NCBI RefSeq assembly: GCF_002327185.1
Contig: NZ_CP018624.1
Span: 2,242,660 to 2,306,659, forward strand
Direction: 5' to 3'
Length of the DNA stretch: 64,000 nucleotides
Source of the DNA: Clostridium chauvoei
GTDB lineage: Bacteria > Bacillota > Clostridia > Clostridiales > Clostridiaceae
Part shown: positions 36,188-47,542 of the stretch, piece by piece
Layout: the number at the start of each line of letters is the position of its first letter
Position numbering within the stretch: the stretch's first letter is position 1
Position numbers and translations under genes: made by a program
Notes under the pieces: model-generated
Seen by the model: the letters and a program-made list of their open reading frames with translations, nothing else
Told to the model about the DNA's origin: nothing
Databases searched by the model: none

Positions 36188-36541
36188 TTATTTAGCTAAA
36201 ATGTTTCTACTAGCTACAACATTAATACCTGTTCCTAGTACATTCTCAATTATTATATCCCCCATTTTAACTGGAGCTTTTACTATAACTGAGTTTATAA
36301 CCTTCATACATTCAAAATTTAAATTTTTAGGAATTGCTCCATTTGTCTTTACAGGCATAACTGGAAGTTCTCCACCTTCTACCTTTACTGTTGAAGTTAC
36401 AACTCTTACAGGATTTGTTACTTCATTTAATCCATATATTTCTCCCCTTTTACAAGTATTTCCTTCTACTGTTTTCTTCTCTGTATCTACTTTTAAGTGA
36501 CATCCCATTGGACAACTTATACAAATTAATTCTTTAATCAT
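36188..36541 (-). CDS. DUF1667 protein, probable Fe-S subunit of glycerol-3-phosphate oxidation
   Basis: A 117-residue protein with cysteines in ICISCPMGCHLKV and a fourth in GNTCKRGEIYG, an arrangement expected to bind an iron-sulfur cluster. The remaining part, PVRVVTSTVKVEGGELPVMPVKT, is typical of DUF1667. It is always found, to my knowledge, next to the two FAD oxidoreductases encoded upstream and may be the electron-carrying small subunit of a GlpABC-like dehydrogenase in anaerobes. That role is inferred. It lies 56 bases after the second oxidoreductase. Confidence 0.85.
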   Translation of the reverse strand: MIKELICISCPMGCHLKVDTEKKTVEGNTCKRGEIYGLNEVTNPVRVVTSTVKVEGGELPVMPVKTNGAIPKNLNFECMKVINSVIVKAPVKMGDIIIENVLGTGINVVASRNILAK

Positions 36542-36597
36542 TTATTCTTCACCGTCCTACAATCTATATTTCTAATAATCTACAACTTTATTTTTTA

Positions 36598-37839
36598 CTA
36601 TTCTAAAGAAATTGTTAAATCTCCCTTAATTCCTTCTAATAGCTTTCTAGGTAAAATTATCTTTTCCATTTCTGATGGAGCAAGATGTGCTCTCTTAAAT
36701 GAAGCTATTTCTTTATCTCCTTCTCTAACAACTAAAACCTTGTTGTGATAGATATTATTTACCCTCATAAATACTGTCATGTTACCATCTATTGCTTCAA
36801 CTGTAACTTTTTGAGGAACAGTGTAATTTATATTTTGTCCATTAATTATTTTAATGGCTTCACCCTTTTTAAGTTCATCTTTAATATATTTAGCTGCTGA
36901 TTTTCCAGCATGTTTTGATTCTTGAGTAACAAAATCAACTAAGTCATGAACATGAACAACATTACCACAAGCAAAGATTCCATCTATTGATGTTTCCATA
37001 CTTTCTGAAACAATAAGTCCATTTGTTCTCATATCTTTTTCTATTCCAGCTTTACTTGATAACTCATTTTCTGGAATTAACCCTACTGAAAGAAGTAATG
37101 TATCTACTTCAAATTCCTTTTCAGTTCCTTTTATTGGTCTTCTCTTTTCATCTACTTGAGCTATTACTACTTTTTGTAATCTTTCTTTACCAACTATATC
37201 TATTACTGTATGTGAAAGATATAGTGGAATATCATAGTCTTGAAGACATTGAACTATATTTCTATTTAATCCATTGGAATATGGCATAAGTTCAACAACA
37301 CCTTCAACTTTAGCTCCTTCAAGAGTCATTCTTCTTGCCATTATTAGTCCTATATCTCCTGATCCTAAAATAAGAACCTTCTTACCTGGCATATATCCTT
37401 CCATATTTATATATCTTTGAGCTGCTCCTGCTGTAAATACTCCTGATGGTCTATCTCCTGGAATATTTATAGCACCTCTAGTTCTTTCTCTACATCCCAT
37501 TGAAAGAATAATAGCTTTTCCTTGTAAAACAACATATCCATCTTTAGGATTGATAGCATGTACATTTTTATCTTTATCTATATCTAATACCATTGTATTA
37601 AGCATAACCTTAACGTTAGTATCTTTAAGCATATCAATAAATCTTTGAGCGTATTCAGGGCCTGTCAACTCTTCCTTAAAAGTATGAAGTCCAAAACCAT
37701 TATGAATACATTGATTTAATATACCACCTAGTTCATTATCTCTTTCTATAATTAAAATATTTTTTATTCCTTCATTATAAGCTTCATAAGCTGCTGCAAG
37801 TCCTGCAGGGCCTCCTCCAACTACTATTAAATCGTACAT
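36598..37839 (-). CDS. FAD/NAD(P)-dependent oxidoreductase of the glp cluster
   Basis: A 413-residue pyridine-nucleotide-disulfide-type oxidoreductase without the redox disulfide. The FAD-binding motif VVGGGPAGLAAAYEA is at the N-terminus. A second nucleotide motif VLILGSGDIGLIMARRM is near residue 155. GIFACGNVVHVHDLVDFVTQE is the C-terminal FAD contact. It starts 11 bases after the upstream dehydrogenase. With that enzyme and the DUF1667 protein it probably passes electrons from glycerol-3-phosphate to NAD or another carrier. It stands where GlpB stands in GlpABC, but is not a close homologue. Confidence 0.88.
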   Translation of the reverse strand: MYDLIVVGGGPAGLAAAYEAYNEGIKNILIIERDNELGGILNQCIHNGFGLHTFKEELTGPEYAQRFIDMLKDTNVKVMLNTMVLDIDKDKNVHAINPKDGYVVLQGKAIILSMGCRERTRGAINIPGDRPSGVFTAGAAQRYINMEGYMPGKKVLILGSGDIGLIMARRMTLEGAKVEGVVELMPYSNGLNRNIVQCLQDYDIPLYLSHTVIDIVGKERLQKVVIAQVDEKRRPIKGTEKEFEVDTLLLSVGLIPENELSSKAGIEKDMRTNGLIVSESMETSIDGIFACGNVVHVHDLVDFVTQESKHAGKSAAKYIKDELKKGEAIKIINGQNINYTVPQKVTVEAIDGNMTVFMRVNNIYHNKVLVVREGDKEIASFKRAHLAPSEMEKIILPRKLLEGIKGDLTISLE

Positions 37840-37850
37840 AGCTATCCCTC

Positions 37851-39284
37851 CTACTTTGTTTTTCCTACTAATATATATGAACCGTCTTTTTCAAGGTTTA
37901 TATCTTCCATTCTAATTTTTAATTCTCTTGCTATAATTTCTTGTACCTTTGGTCCACAGAATCCACCTTGGCATCTTCCCATTCCTGGTCTACATCTTCT
38001 CTTAACACCATCTAATGTCATATTTTCTCCAAAGCATCTATTTATGGCTGAAACTATTTCACCTTCTGTTATACTTTCACATCTACAAACTATTTTTCCG
38101 TATCTTGGATCTTTTTTTATAACTTCAGCTTTTTCTTCTGCTGATAATTCCATAAATCTTATTTCTTTTCTTATTGGATTGAACTTTTCATTCTTTGTAA
38201 GACTTAAACCACAACCTTCTAATATTTCAACAACTCCTTCTGCAATAGCTGGTGCTGATGAAAGTCCTGGTGATTTAATTCCTGCAACATCTATAAAGTT
38301 TTTAACATCATCTGATTCTTGAATTATAAAATCTCCTGTACTTGGTGTTGCTCTAAGACCTGCAAAATTTCTAATGGATTCTCTAAAGTTTATCTTAGTA
38401 GTGGTCTTCACAGCTGTTTCTCTAATATAATCTAATCTCTCTCCTTCAGTTTTAGTATCTTCTTTGTCATCAATATCTTGAGCATCTGGTCCTACTAAAA
38501 GGTTACCATGAACTGTTGGTGTAACTAATATACCTTTACCAAGTTTTGATGGGCATTGGAATATTGTACTGTTTACTAATGAGCCTTGTGTTTTATCCAT
38601 TACAAAGTATTCACCTTTTCTTGGAACTATATTGAAAGTTTCTTTACAAATTAAATTATGAATATCATCAGCATGAATTCCAGCAGCATTAATAACATAT
38701 TTAGCTTCAATAGTTCTTCCATTCTTAGTATTTATCTTAAATATATCCTTTGATTTTTCTATTTTATTAACTTCTGCTCTTAACATTAACTCTCCACCAT
38801 TTGAAACTGCATTTTCCATAAGAGCTATTGTATATTCAAAAGGTCCAACAATTCCTCCTGTTGGTGCATATAAAGCTCCTACTGCTTCCTCACTAAGATT
38901 AGGTTCTTTCTTTAAAAGTTCTTCTTTATTTAAAACCTTCAAGCCCTTAACACCAATTTTATTCCCATTTTCATAAAGTTCATGAATAGTTTTCATTTCC
39001 TCTTCTGAAAAAGCTACTACTAATGACCCATTTCTTTTAAATGGCACATCTAATTCTTTGCAAAGACCTTCAAACATCTCATTTCCTTTTACATTATACT
39101 TTGCCATTAACGTTCCAATTTTTGGATCATATCCAGCATGGACTATTGCTGAGTTTGCCTTTGAAGTTCCCATTGAAACATCATTTTCTTTTTCCAACAC
39201 AACCACTTTTAAATTATATTTAGTAAGCTCTCTAAAAATTGAAGCTCCTATTACACCTGCTCCTATTATTGCAACATCATACAT
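37851..39284 (-). CDS. glpA: Glycerol-3-phosphate dehydrogenase, GlpA-like, with BFD Fe-S domain
   Basis: A 477-residue FAD enzyme of the DAO/GlpA family. FAD binding: VAIIGAGVIGASIFRELT. Substrate-domain landmarks include ANSAIVHAGYDPKIGTLMAKYNV and VVNAAGIHADDIHN-type sequence. The C-terminal 90 residues form a BFD-like domain with cysteines in VCRCESITEGEIVSAI and RRCRPGMGRCQGGFCGP, which binds a [2Fe-2S] cluster. I start at the ATG at 39284 after TAGGAGG; the extended frame to 39338 lies in the leader. It oxidises glycerol-3-phosphate made by GlpK to dihydroxyacetone phosphate. Confidence 0.9.
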   Translation of the reverse strand: MYDVAIIGAGVIGASIFRELTKYNLKVVVLEKENDVSMGTSKANSAIVHAGYDPKIGTLMAKYNVKGNEMFEGLCKELDVPFKRNGSLVVAFSEEEMKTIHELYENGNKIGVKGLKVLNKEELLKKEPNLSEEAVGALYAPTGGIVGPFEYTIALMENAVSNGGELMLRAEVNKIEKSKDIFKINTKNGRTIEAKYVINAAGIHADDIHNLICKETFNIVPRKGEYFVMDKTQGSLVNSTIFQCPSKLGKGILVTPTVHGNLLVGPDAQDIDDKEDTKTEGERLDYIRETAVKTTTKINFRESIRNFAGLRATPSTGDFIIQESDDVKNFIDVAGIKSPGLSSAPAIAEGVVEILEGCGLSLTKNEKFNPIRKEIRFMELSAEEKAEVIKKDPRYGKIVCRCESITEGEIVSAINRCFGENMTLDGVKRRCRPGMGRCQGGFCGPKVQEIIARELKIRMEDINLEKDGSYILVGKTK

Positions 39285-39340
39285 ACTAAAACCTCCTAGA
39301 ATTTTTATCATTAATTTAAGCGATAGCGACTTTTGCATAT

Positions 39341-39400
39341 TAAAAAAGTCAAGTAGAAACTAAAGATACTTAAATCCCTAATTTTCGTGCTTGACTCTAA
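39341..39400 (-). promoter_or_regulatory. glpA leader terminator with shared motif
   Basis: Between glpK and glpA, on the minus strand, AGTCAAG (39390-39396 complement) pairs with CTTGACT (39347-39353 complement), followed by TTTTTTA. The first arm lies in TTAGAGTCAAGCACGAAA, nearly the same as the motif in the glpF leader. It may attenuate read-through from glpK unless an antiterminator binds. Confidence 0.5.
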
Positions 39401-39480
39401 TTCTCTTAACACTTTATATTTAATTATATTTTATATTTTACCATAAATTTTTATTTTTGTAAATAGATTTCAATTGTTTA

Positions 39481-41007
<1,527 letters not shown>

Positions 41008-41046
41008 TCAATATTTGAAATATCTAGATATTAATTTATTAATCTT

Positions 41047-41068
41047 AAAGTCGCTATCGATTAATTAA
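41047..41068. repeat. Inverted repeat flanking glpK, right copy
   Basis: AAAGTCGCTATCG at 41047-41059 is exactly inverted at 39321-39333 (CGATAGCGACTTT), and the similarity extends into ATTAATT with one indel and one change, giving about 23 bases. The two copies bracket glpK. Role unknown. The surrounding gap 40978-41373 holds the glpK promoter region and no gene. Confidence 0.5.
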
Positions 41069-41373
41069 TATTTATATCTCCCCTATATTTCTCTTCTGTT
41101 GTAGAAAAATTTTTAATTATAATCATAACTATAAAACCCTTTATGATTTATATAATTACTGGCCTTTTATATTTATGAGTAAAACTTTAATTTTATTAGT
41201 AATAGCTAATGAAAACATTTAACTAGCTACTTGAATTTATTATTACATTTATGGATACATCTGTCAATTAAGATATTTTTTTAACATTTTTTGAGCATTA
41301 TGTTAAGTTTACCCTAATAAATTCCTAATTTTTATCCTTATACTTTGTTATTTAATTAACTATTTATATGTAT

Positions 41374-41420
41374 AAAAATCCTGTAACAAAATTATAAAAA
41401 CTTTTGTTACAGGATTTTTC
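41374..41420. terminator. Terminator at the 3' end of the Sel1-repeat gene
   Basis: Arms AAAAATCCTGTAACAAAA / TTTTGTTACAGGATTTTT around a ten-base loop, beginning at the stop codon of the Sel1 gene. It is symmetrical, with a T-rich tail on both strands. Confidence 0.85.
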
Positions 41421-43948
41421 TAAATTAAATTATAATATATTAATTTTTCTTTGGTTTTATATAAATTTATTAAATTATCAGAGTTTTTTTCTAGTGTCTC
41501 ATAATAATTAAAAACATCTACTATAGCTGGATAAAAACCAAGAGCTATACTTTTTTCTATTTCTCGTATTCCTTTTTCTATAATAGAATTATCTTTTTCT
41601 AATTCCCCTTTTTCTACAAGTTTCTTTCCTTTTACATATATACTTTTCCCCTGTTCTATATTATTTCTTTTATTTCTTATTGCTTTAAAATACTGTGAAT
41701 AAGTATTTATATCCTTGTTATTTTTATATAAAATATATTCTAAATTGGCATAAGCCTTTATATATCCTAATTCTACAGATTTTAAATAAAATTCTATTGC
41801 ATCATCATCAGAAAAGCCAAGCATGTGTTTTTCTGCTATTTCTCCTAAAAAATTCATAGTTTTTCGTTCATCTAATTCCATGGTGTCTTGTATATATAAT
41901 GTTGCCTTTTCTAAATTTATATCCGTACCTATTCCTACCATATAATAATAAGCAAGTTTTAAATTTCCTTCCACCACATTTGCTTCTCTTAAAAGTTTTG
42001 CTCCCTCAAAAGCCTTTTTAAAATCACGTTTTATTCCTATACCTCTTTCGTAGATTTCTATTATATTTAAAATTGCTTCTGTATTATATTCTTCCGCTGC
42101 TTTCTTATACCACTTAATAGCTTCTTTTGCATTTGGATTAACATATAGTCCATGTTTATACCAGTTTCCTAACTTTATCATAGCCTTTTGACAGCCTTTT
42201 TCTGCAGCTATTTTAAAATACTTAAAAGCTTCTTCATTACTCTTTTTAACACCGATTCCATAATTATAAACTAATCCATAATAGTAAAAAGCTTCTTCTA
42301 TATCATTTTCCATTGCTGAATATATATAGCTTAAAAGTTCATCTTCATTAACTTCTTTCTCATTAAAAACATCAATTAAATATTCACTAGCTAAGGCTTC
42401 TGCTGCAATGGCTGAACCTTTCTTGTAAGCATTTTTTAAATAATCAATTCCAAGCTCTCTGTCTCTATCTAAATTAGCAATTCCCATAACATAAAGAGCA
42501 TGATCTTCTCCACTACTAGCTGCAATATTCATATATTCTATTGCTTTATCTACATCTTTTTTTACTCCATCACCATTATAGTAAATTATCCCGAGTTTTT
42601 GGGTAGCCCTTAAATCACCAGCATTATGTCCTTTTACAAAGTACTCCATGGATTTTTTTAGATTTCCCTCTTCTTCAATTAATTTCCCAACTTTATAATA
42701 AAGATTTTCATTTCCAAGTTCTATACTTTTATTGTATAATTCAAAGGCTTTTTCCTTATCTATTTCTACTTCAAAACCCCAATAGTACATATCTCCTAAA
42801 CTTTCTATACAGTTTTTATCCCCCTTATTAGCACCTTTTGATAAGTAGAAAAATGCCTTTCTATAATCTGTTTCAACGTAGTTTCCTTCTAAATAAGATT
42901 GTCCCAACACATAGTATGAATCTTCAAAATCATTTTCTGCTGATTCTTCTAACCAATAATATGCCTTAAATATATTTTTTTCACAACCTTCTCCATTTTT
43001 GTATAAGTAAGATAAAGCATATTGTGCTGGTGCAAATCCATTTTCAGCAGCATTTTTATACCACTGAAAAGCATACTCTAAATTTCTCTCAACATTTTCA
43101 CCTGAAAAGTATATATATCCTAACGAATATTGAGAAAAGGAGCTTCCTCTTAAAGCAGATTTTTTATACCAATAAAGCGCTTTATCTATATTTTTTTCTC
43201 CACCTAATCCTTTTTCATAAAATAAAGCTAAATATGCTTGTGCATCTTCATTACCTTCTTCGGCAGCCTTTTCAAAAAATTCTCTTGCCTTAAAATAGTT
43301 TTTTTCTACCCCTTTGCCTAAATAATGGATTTCTCCTTCCATTAAATATTCACTTCCTGGTTCATCATACTCTTCTAATTCAGAAAACTCCTTTATCTCA
43401 TCTAAATCATCTAAATCTAAATCAAAGTCTTCAATATTATCAAGATAACTACCCTCTTCTTCAATCTCAAACTCTATACTATCTGATTTTCTAAGAACTT
43501 CACTAATTTTATTAGTTTTAAAATCCTCGTTTAAGTATTTATTAAAAATCTTCTTTTCATCATCATTTAACTTATCATAAAATAATGAATAATTTTCTTC
43601 TCCATAATTTATAGAGAGCCATACTAATATTTCATACAAAGTCGAAAATCTAATATTTAAATTTTCTATATTTGAATTTATATCTTCTACAAACTCCGAT
43701 AAAATATACATAACTTCATAAGGGATTGTTCCCTTACTTCCTAAAACTTTAATATTCTCTAATATATAAGTGTCCCTATGGTAAAATAGATTATTTTTAA
43801 TACAGATTATAGTTATAATATCTTGTAGTAAGGTTAATACATTTTTATATTTTTTTTCTAAATCTTCTTCTCTTTCAATTTCTTGAACTTTTGTATATAA
43901 CTCTTTGAATTCTAGTTTTAAAAAGTCATAGTTTAATCTGTAGCTCAT
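41420..43948 (-). CDS. Large Sel1-like repeat protein
   Basis: An 842-residue cytoplasmic protein with no signal peptide. Residues 1-150 are helical without a known domain. An acidic stretch follows (IEDFDLDLDDLDEIKEFSEL). From about 200 to 780 it consists of tandem Sel1-like repeats of 36 residues, for example YLMEGEIHYLGKGVEKNYFK, ALFYEKGLGGEKNIDKALYWY, SYLYKNGEGCEKNIFKAYYWL, and LGIIYYNGDGVKKDVDKAIEY; I count at least a dozen. Such solenoids mediate protein-protein contact. No enzymatic domain is present, and no partner is suggested by the neighbours. Confidence 0.85.
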   Translation of the reverse strand: MSYRLNYDFLKLEFKELYTKVQEIEREEDLEKKYKNVLTLLQDIITIICIKNNLFYHRDTYILENIKVLGSKGTIPYEVMYILSEFVEDINSNIENLNIRFSTLYEILVWLSINYGEENYSLFYDKLNDDEKKIFNKYLNEDFKTNKISEVLRKSDSIEFEIEEEGSYLDNIEDFDLDLDDLDEIKEFSELEEYDEPGSEYLMEGEIHYLGKGVEKNYFKAREFFEKAAEEGNEDAQAYLALFYEKGLGGEKNIDKALYWYKKSALRGSSFSQYSLGYIYFSGENVERNLEYAFQWYKNAAENGFAPAQYALSYLYKNGEGCEKNIFKAYYWLEESAENDFEDSYYVLGQSYLEGNYVETDYRKAFFYLSKGANKGDKNCIESLGDMYYWGFEVEIDKEKAFELYNKSIELGNENLYYKVGKLIEEEGNLKKSMEYFVKGHNAGDLRATQKLGIIYYNGDGVKKDVDKAIEYMNIAASSGEDHALYVMGIANLDRDRELGIDYLKNAYKKGSAIAAEALASEYLIDVFNEKEVNEDELLSYIYSAMENDIEEAFYYYGLVYNYGIGVKKSNEEAFKYFKIAAEKGCQKAMIKLGNWYKHGLYVNPNAKEAIKWYKKAAEEYNTEAILNIIEIYERGIGIKRDFKKAFEGAKLLREANVVEGNLKLAYYYMVGIGTDINLEKATLYIQDTMELDERKTMNFLGEIAEKHMLGFSDDDAIEFYLKSVELGYIKAYANLEYILYKNNKDINTYSQYFKAIRNKRNNIEQGKSIYVKGKKLVEKGELEKDNSIIEKGIREIEKSIALGFYPAIVDVFNYYETLEKNSDNLINLYKTKEKLIYYNLI

Positions 43949-44088
43949 TCTTCCCCCACTAATCGGATTTCTAAGATTACTACTATTGTATTATTAAAAA
44001 TCTAATATTATTAATAGAATAGAAACTATAACTTACTGACTCTAATTATATTTTGATATTTTTAAAATGTACTTCATATGCGTTTATA

Positions 44089-44136
44089 AAAAAAACTATT
44101 ACCTCTTATAATTTAGTAATAGTCTTTTCTAGTTTA
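44089..44136 (-). terminator. Terminator of the RpiR-type regulator gene
   Basis: On the minus strand AGACTATTACT pairs with GGTAATAGTTT, followed by a run of Ts. Confidence 0.7.
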
Positions 44137-44143
44137 ATAAAAT

Positions 44144-44980
44144 TTATTTTAATTGTTGAATTATTTCTCGTGTATCTATAAGATATTCTTCTATTTTGTA
44201 GAAGTCTTCTCTTGCAACTCCTAAGAATAATATATCAGTTAACGTTAGGGAGGCTATTTTAGATGATATAGCACCTAATCTTAATTCCTTTTCTTCATTT
44301 GGTAAATATAAGACAATATCTCCTATTTTAGATAAACTATTTTTATTATATTTTGTTATTACAATAGTTTTTGCCCCATTTTCTTTAGCTTTTTTTATAC
44401 CTAAATTAACTTCCTTAGATTCTCCACTATAGCTTATTCCTATCGCTACATCTTCTGGTCCTATATGTACTGCTGATACCAATTGAATATGTGGGTCATT
44501 TTGATAAACAACTTGCTTATTTATTCTTAAAAGTTTATATTGAAAGTCTACAGCAACTAAGCCTGACACTCCTATACCAAATAAATAAATTTTTTTTGCT
44601 TTACATAATGCATCTATAGCATTATTTATATTCTCTAGATTTATTAAATTTAAAGTTTCTTTTATTGTATTAGTATTGGATTTACCTATCTTTTTTACTA
44701 TAGTTTCTGTTGATTCATCAGGTGCTATAGTAATATCAATTTCTTTCTCATTTTCTCCTCTATCTCTAGCTAGGTCTACCTTTAATGCTGTAAATCCTTT
44801 GTATCCTAGACTTTTTGAAAACCTAACAACTGCAGCTGGCGATATATCTGCATTTTTGGCTAAGTCTTGAGCTGATAAAGTTACTACTTTTTTACTATTG
44901 TTTAATATATATTTAGCTAACTTTTTTTCTGTGTTTGTAAAACTATTAAATCCTTCTTTAATTTTAAATATACAGCTCAT
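44144..44980 (-). CDS. MurR/RpiR-family regulator with SIS domain
   Basis: A 278-residue regulator. The N-terminal HTH_6 domain (residues 1-77) contains FTNTEKKLAKYILNNS and LAKNADISPAAVVRFSKSLGYKGF. The SIS sugar-phosphate-binding domain covers about 110-250 (KKIYLFGIGVSGLVAVDFQYKLLRI, DVAIGISYSGESKEVNLGIKKAKE). Members sense phosphosugars such as MurNAc-6-P and control sugar catabolism. No sugar operon lies beside it, so the target is elsewhere or is not evident. Confidence 0.9.
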   Translation of the reverse strand: MSCIFKIKEGFNSFTNTEKKLAKYILNNSKKVVTLSAQDLAKNADISPAAVVRFSKSLGYKGFTALKVDLARDRGENEKEIDITIAPDESTETIVKKIGKSNTNTIKETLNLINLENINNAIDALCKAKKIYLFGIGVSGLVAVDFQYKLLRINKQVVYQNDPHIQLVSAVHIGPEDVAIGISYSGESKEVNLGIKKAKENGAKTIVITKYNKNSLSKIGDIVLYLPNEEKELRLGAISSKIASLTLTDILFLGVAREDFYKIEEYLIDTREIIQQLK

Positions 44981-45109
44981 ATTATTCCCCTTTTTCCATG
45001 TAAAATATTTCTATTTTTCTAATTTGTAAATTTTAATATCCATATATTATTAAAATTTTAATTTTATTTTAACATAATAAATAAAACCAAAACAATAGCT
45101 ACTAATAAT

Positions 45110-45144
45110 AAAAGCTATGAATTGCCCCAAAATTCATAGCTTTC
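45110..45144 (-). terminator. Terminator of the amino acid ABC operon
   Basis: Arms AAAGCTATGAATT / AATTCATAGCTTT; the minus-strand read ends TTTTATT. It follows the ATPase stop by 20 bases. Confidence 0.85.
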
Positions 45145-45163
45145 AAACATTATAAATTTATTT

Positions 45164-45886
45164 TTATAATACTTTAGATAAAAAATCTATAGTTCTTGGA
45201 TTTTTAGGATTGTTAAATATCTCCTCTGGAGTTCCTTGTTCAACTATATTTCCACCATCCATAAACAAGATTCTATCTCCAACTTCTTTAGCAAATCCCA
45301 TTTCATGAGTTACAACCACCATTGTCATTCCCTCTTTAGCTAGTCCCTTCATTACATTTAAAACTTCCCCAACCATTTCTGGATCTAATGCTGAAGTTGG
45401 TTCATCAAATAACATAACATCTGGTTCCATTGCTAAAGCTCTAGCTATTGCTATTCTTTGCTTTTGCCCACCTGATAATGATGCTGGATAAGCTGTATCC
45501 TTTTCTGCTAAACCTACTCTATTTAAAAGATCATATGCTTTTTTCTCTGCTTCACTTTTTGAAAAACCTTTAACCTTTAAAGGTGCCATAGTCAAATTTT
45601 CTAATACTGTCTTATGAGGAAAAAGATTAAACTGTTGAAAAACCATCCCCATTTTTTCTCTTATTTTATTTATATCTGTTTTTTTATCTGTAATACTATT
45701 TCCTTCAAAGATTATTTCTCCATCTGTAGGATTTTCTAATAAATTTAAACATCTTAAAAATGTACTTTTACCAGAGCCTGAAGGTCCAATTACAACGACA
45801 ACTTCCCCCTTTTTAATATTCTCATTTACCCCTTTTAAAACTTCATTTTTCCCAAAACTTTTATATAAATTATTGACGTGAATCAC
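45164..45886 (-). CDS. Polar amino acid ABC transporter, ATP-binding protein
   Basis: A 240-residue GlnQ/HisP-type ATPase starting with GTG after AAAGGAGG. Walker [17 protein letters not shown] loop: [18 protein letters not shown]. Signature: [19 protein letters not shown]. Walker [17 protein letters not shown]. Switch: [13 protein letters not shown]. It overlaps the permease gene by 17 bases and energises uptake with the permease and binding protein encoded upstream. Confidence 0.95.
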   Translation of the reverse strand: MIHVNNLYKSFGKNEVLKGVNENIKKGEVVVVIGPSGSGKSTFLRCLNLLENPTDGEIIFEGNSITDKKTDINKIREKMGMVFQQFNLFPHKTVLENLTMAPLKVKGFSKSEAEKKAYDLLNRVGLAEKDTAYPASLSGGQKQRIAIARALAMEPDVMLFDEPTSALDPEMVGEVLNVMKGLAKEGMTMVVVTHEMGFAKEVGDRILFMDGGNIVEQGTPEEIFNNPKNPRTIDFLSKVL

Positions 45887-46553
45887 TAACCTTCAACCTC
45901 CTTTCAATGTAGCTCATTAGTCTTCCTAGTGAGAATGTTAAAATAAAATAAAATGTTGCTGCTATTATAAGTGGTTCGAAACCTAAATAAGTAGCTCCTG
46001 TTACAACTTTAGCTGAGAACATAAGCTCTCCAACTCCAATAACAGATGCCATGGAAGATTCTTTAATAATTGTAACGAACTCATTACCTATTGCAGGTAA
46101 AATATTTCTAACTGCTTGAGGAATAACAACTAATCTCATAGCCATAGCTTGTGTCATACCTAAACTTCTTGCAGCTTCTAACTGCCCCTTATCTACAGCT
46201 TCAATCCCAGCTCTTACAATTTCAGAAACATAGGCAGCTGAATTTAATGAAATTGCAATTATTGCTGCTGTAAATGCACTTAAATTAATATTAAATAGCA
46301 TTTTAGATCCTGCATAAACCATAAGAATTTGTAACAGCATAGGAGTTCCCCTAACTACTTCTATATAAATAGATGCTATTATCTTTAAGGGTTTTATCTT
46401 TCCAATATGAATATTTGAACTTTTCATAAAGAATAAAAGTGATCCAAATAATGCTCCAAATAGAACTGTTATAAGTGATATTATTAATGTTATCTTCGCA
46501 CCATCTATAAATACAGAAAAGTATCTAGGTACAAAACTAAAGTCTAAATTCAA
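45870..46553 (-). CDS. Polar amino acid ABC transporter, permease
   Basis: A 227-residue HisM/GlnP-type permease with about five membrane segments, starting with TTG after AAAGGAGGTTACAACA. The EAA loop is [29 protein letters not shown], and [15 protein letters not shown] is the family's N-terminal signature. It acts as a homodimer in the membrane with the downstream ATPase. Confidence 0.95.
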   Translation of the reverse strand: MNLDFSFVPRYFSVFIDGAKITLIISLITVLFGALFGSLLFFMKSSNIHIGKIKPLKIIASIYIEVVRGTPMLLQILMVYAGSKMLFNINLSAFTAAIIAISLNSAAYVSEIVRAGIEAVDKGQLEAARSLGMTQAMAMRLVVIPQAVRNILPAIGNEFVTIIKESSMASVIGVGELMFSAKVVTGATYLGFEPLIIAATFYFILTFSLGRLMSYIERRLKVSDSRQ

Positions 46554-46600
46554 TGTTGTAACCTCCTTTTAAGTTAGAAATTTTAATATTACCTTATTAT

Positions 46601-47440
46601 CTAATTATTTTCAGCTTGTTCTGCTGCTAAATTATTTGCATCAATAATTAATTTATCTAATTCTCCACTATCTGTAAGTCTCTTTATTGTCTTATTTACT
46701 GATTCAATTAATTTTGGTGATCCCTTCTTAATTCCAACAGCATTTCCGCCACTTTCTTCTTCAAACTTAACATCAGCAAGAACTAATTCTGAATTTGCTT
46801 TTATAGCCATTTCTGCAACTGGAACTTCAACAATTAAAGCATCAACTTTACCTGTCTTAAGCTCTAATATTAAATTATTAACATTTGAAAGTTGTTTAAG
46901 GTCAACCTCTTTTATTTTTTCTTGTGCTATTTGAGCTTGAGTTGATCCTAATTGAGCTCCAACCTTCTTTCCTTGTAAATCTTCTATTGTTTTATACTTG
47001 TCCTTATCTTCATTTCTTACTATTACTCCATGATGTGATGTATAATATATGTCTGAAAAATCTATAACCTTTTTTCTTTCTTCATCTGGATTCATACCTG
47101 ATATAACCATATCTATCTTATCTGCTGGAAGTGCTGTAACTAAAGAATCAAACTCCATTTCTTTTATCTCTAATTTAACACCAAGATCCTTTGCTATTTC
47201 TTTAGCTAAATCAACATCAAAACCAACTACAGTATCTTTTCCATCTATCATTGCATGAAATTCATAAGGTGCATAATCTGCACTTAATCCAACTACAAGA
47301 TTTCCTTTTTCTTGTATAATATCAAGCTTGTCCTTTTCTGAATTAGCTCCATCAGCTTTACTTCCACATCCTATCATTGCTATAGCCATAACGCTAACCA
47401 TTGCAACCCCTAATAATTTTTTTAATATACTCTTTTTCAT
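46601..47440 (-). CDS. Amino acid ABC transporter, substrate-binding lipoprotein
   Basis: A 279-residue family 3 solute-binding protein. The lipoprotein signal peptide ends in the lipobox MIGC, with the modified cysteine at about residue 25. VVGLSADYAPYEFHAM, GFDVDLAKEIAKDLGVKLEI and the region DMVISGMNPDEERKKVIDFS are typical of polar amino acid binders. It delivers the amino acid to the permease encoded 48 bases downstream. GAGGAGG precedes the ATG. An insertion sequence begins only 23 bases upstream of the start codon, cutting the operon from its original 5' region. Confidence 0.93.
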   Translation of the reverse strand: MKKSILKKLLGVAMVSVMAIAMIGCGSKADGANSEKDKLDIIQEKGNLVVGLSADYAPYEFHAMIDGKDTVVGFDVDLAKEIAKDLGVKLEIKEMEFDSLVTALPADKIDMVISGMNPDEERKKVIDFSDIYYTSHHGVIVRNEDKDKYKTIEDLQGKKVGAQLGSTQAQIAQEKIKEVDLKQLSNVNNLILELKTGKVDALIVEVPVAEMAIKANSELVLADVKFEEESGGNAVGIKKGSPKLIESVNKTIKRLTDSGELDKLIIDANNLAAEQAENN

Positions 47441-47453
47441 TTAAATATCCTCC

Positions 47454-47463
47454 TCTAATAAAA
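47454..47463. repeat. Target site duplication, left copy
   Basis: TCTAATAAAA, repeated at 49216-49225 on the other side of the element. On the minus strand it adjoins the GAGGAGG ribosome site of the binding-protein gene. Confidence 0.75.
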
Positions 47464-47542
47464 GTTAGTGTAAAGTTTTTTACACTACTTTTCTTTTTAA
47501 ATCTTTATATATCAAGGTTTCGCCAGTTTTTTTGTATAAAAA

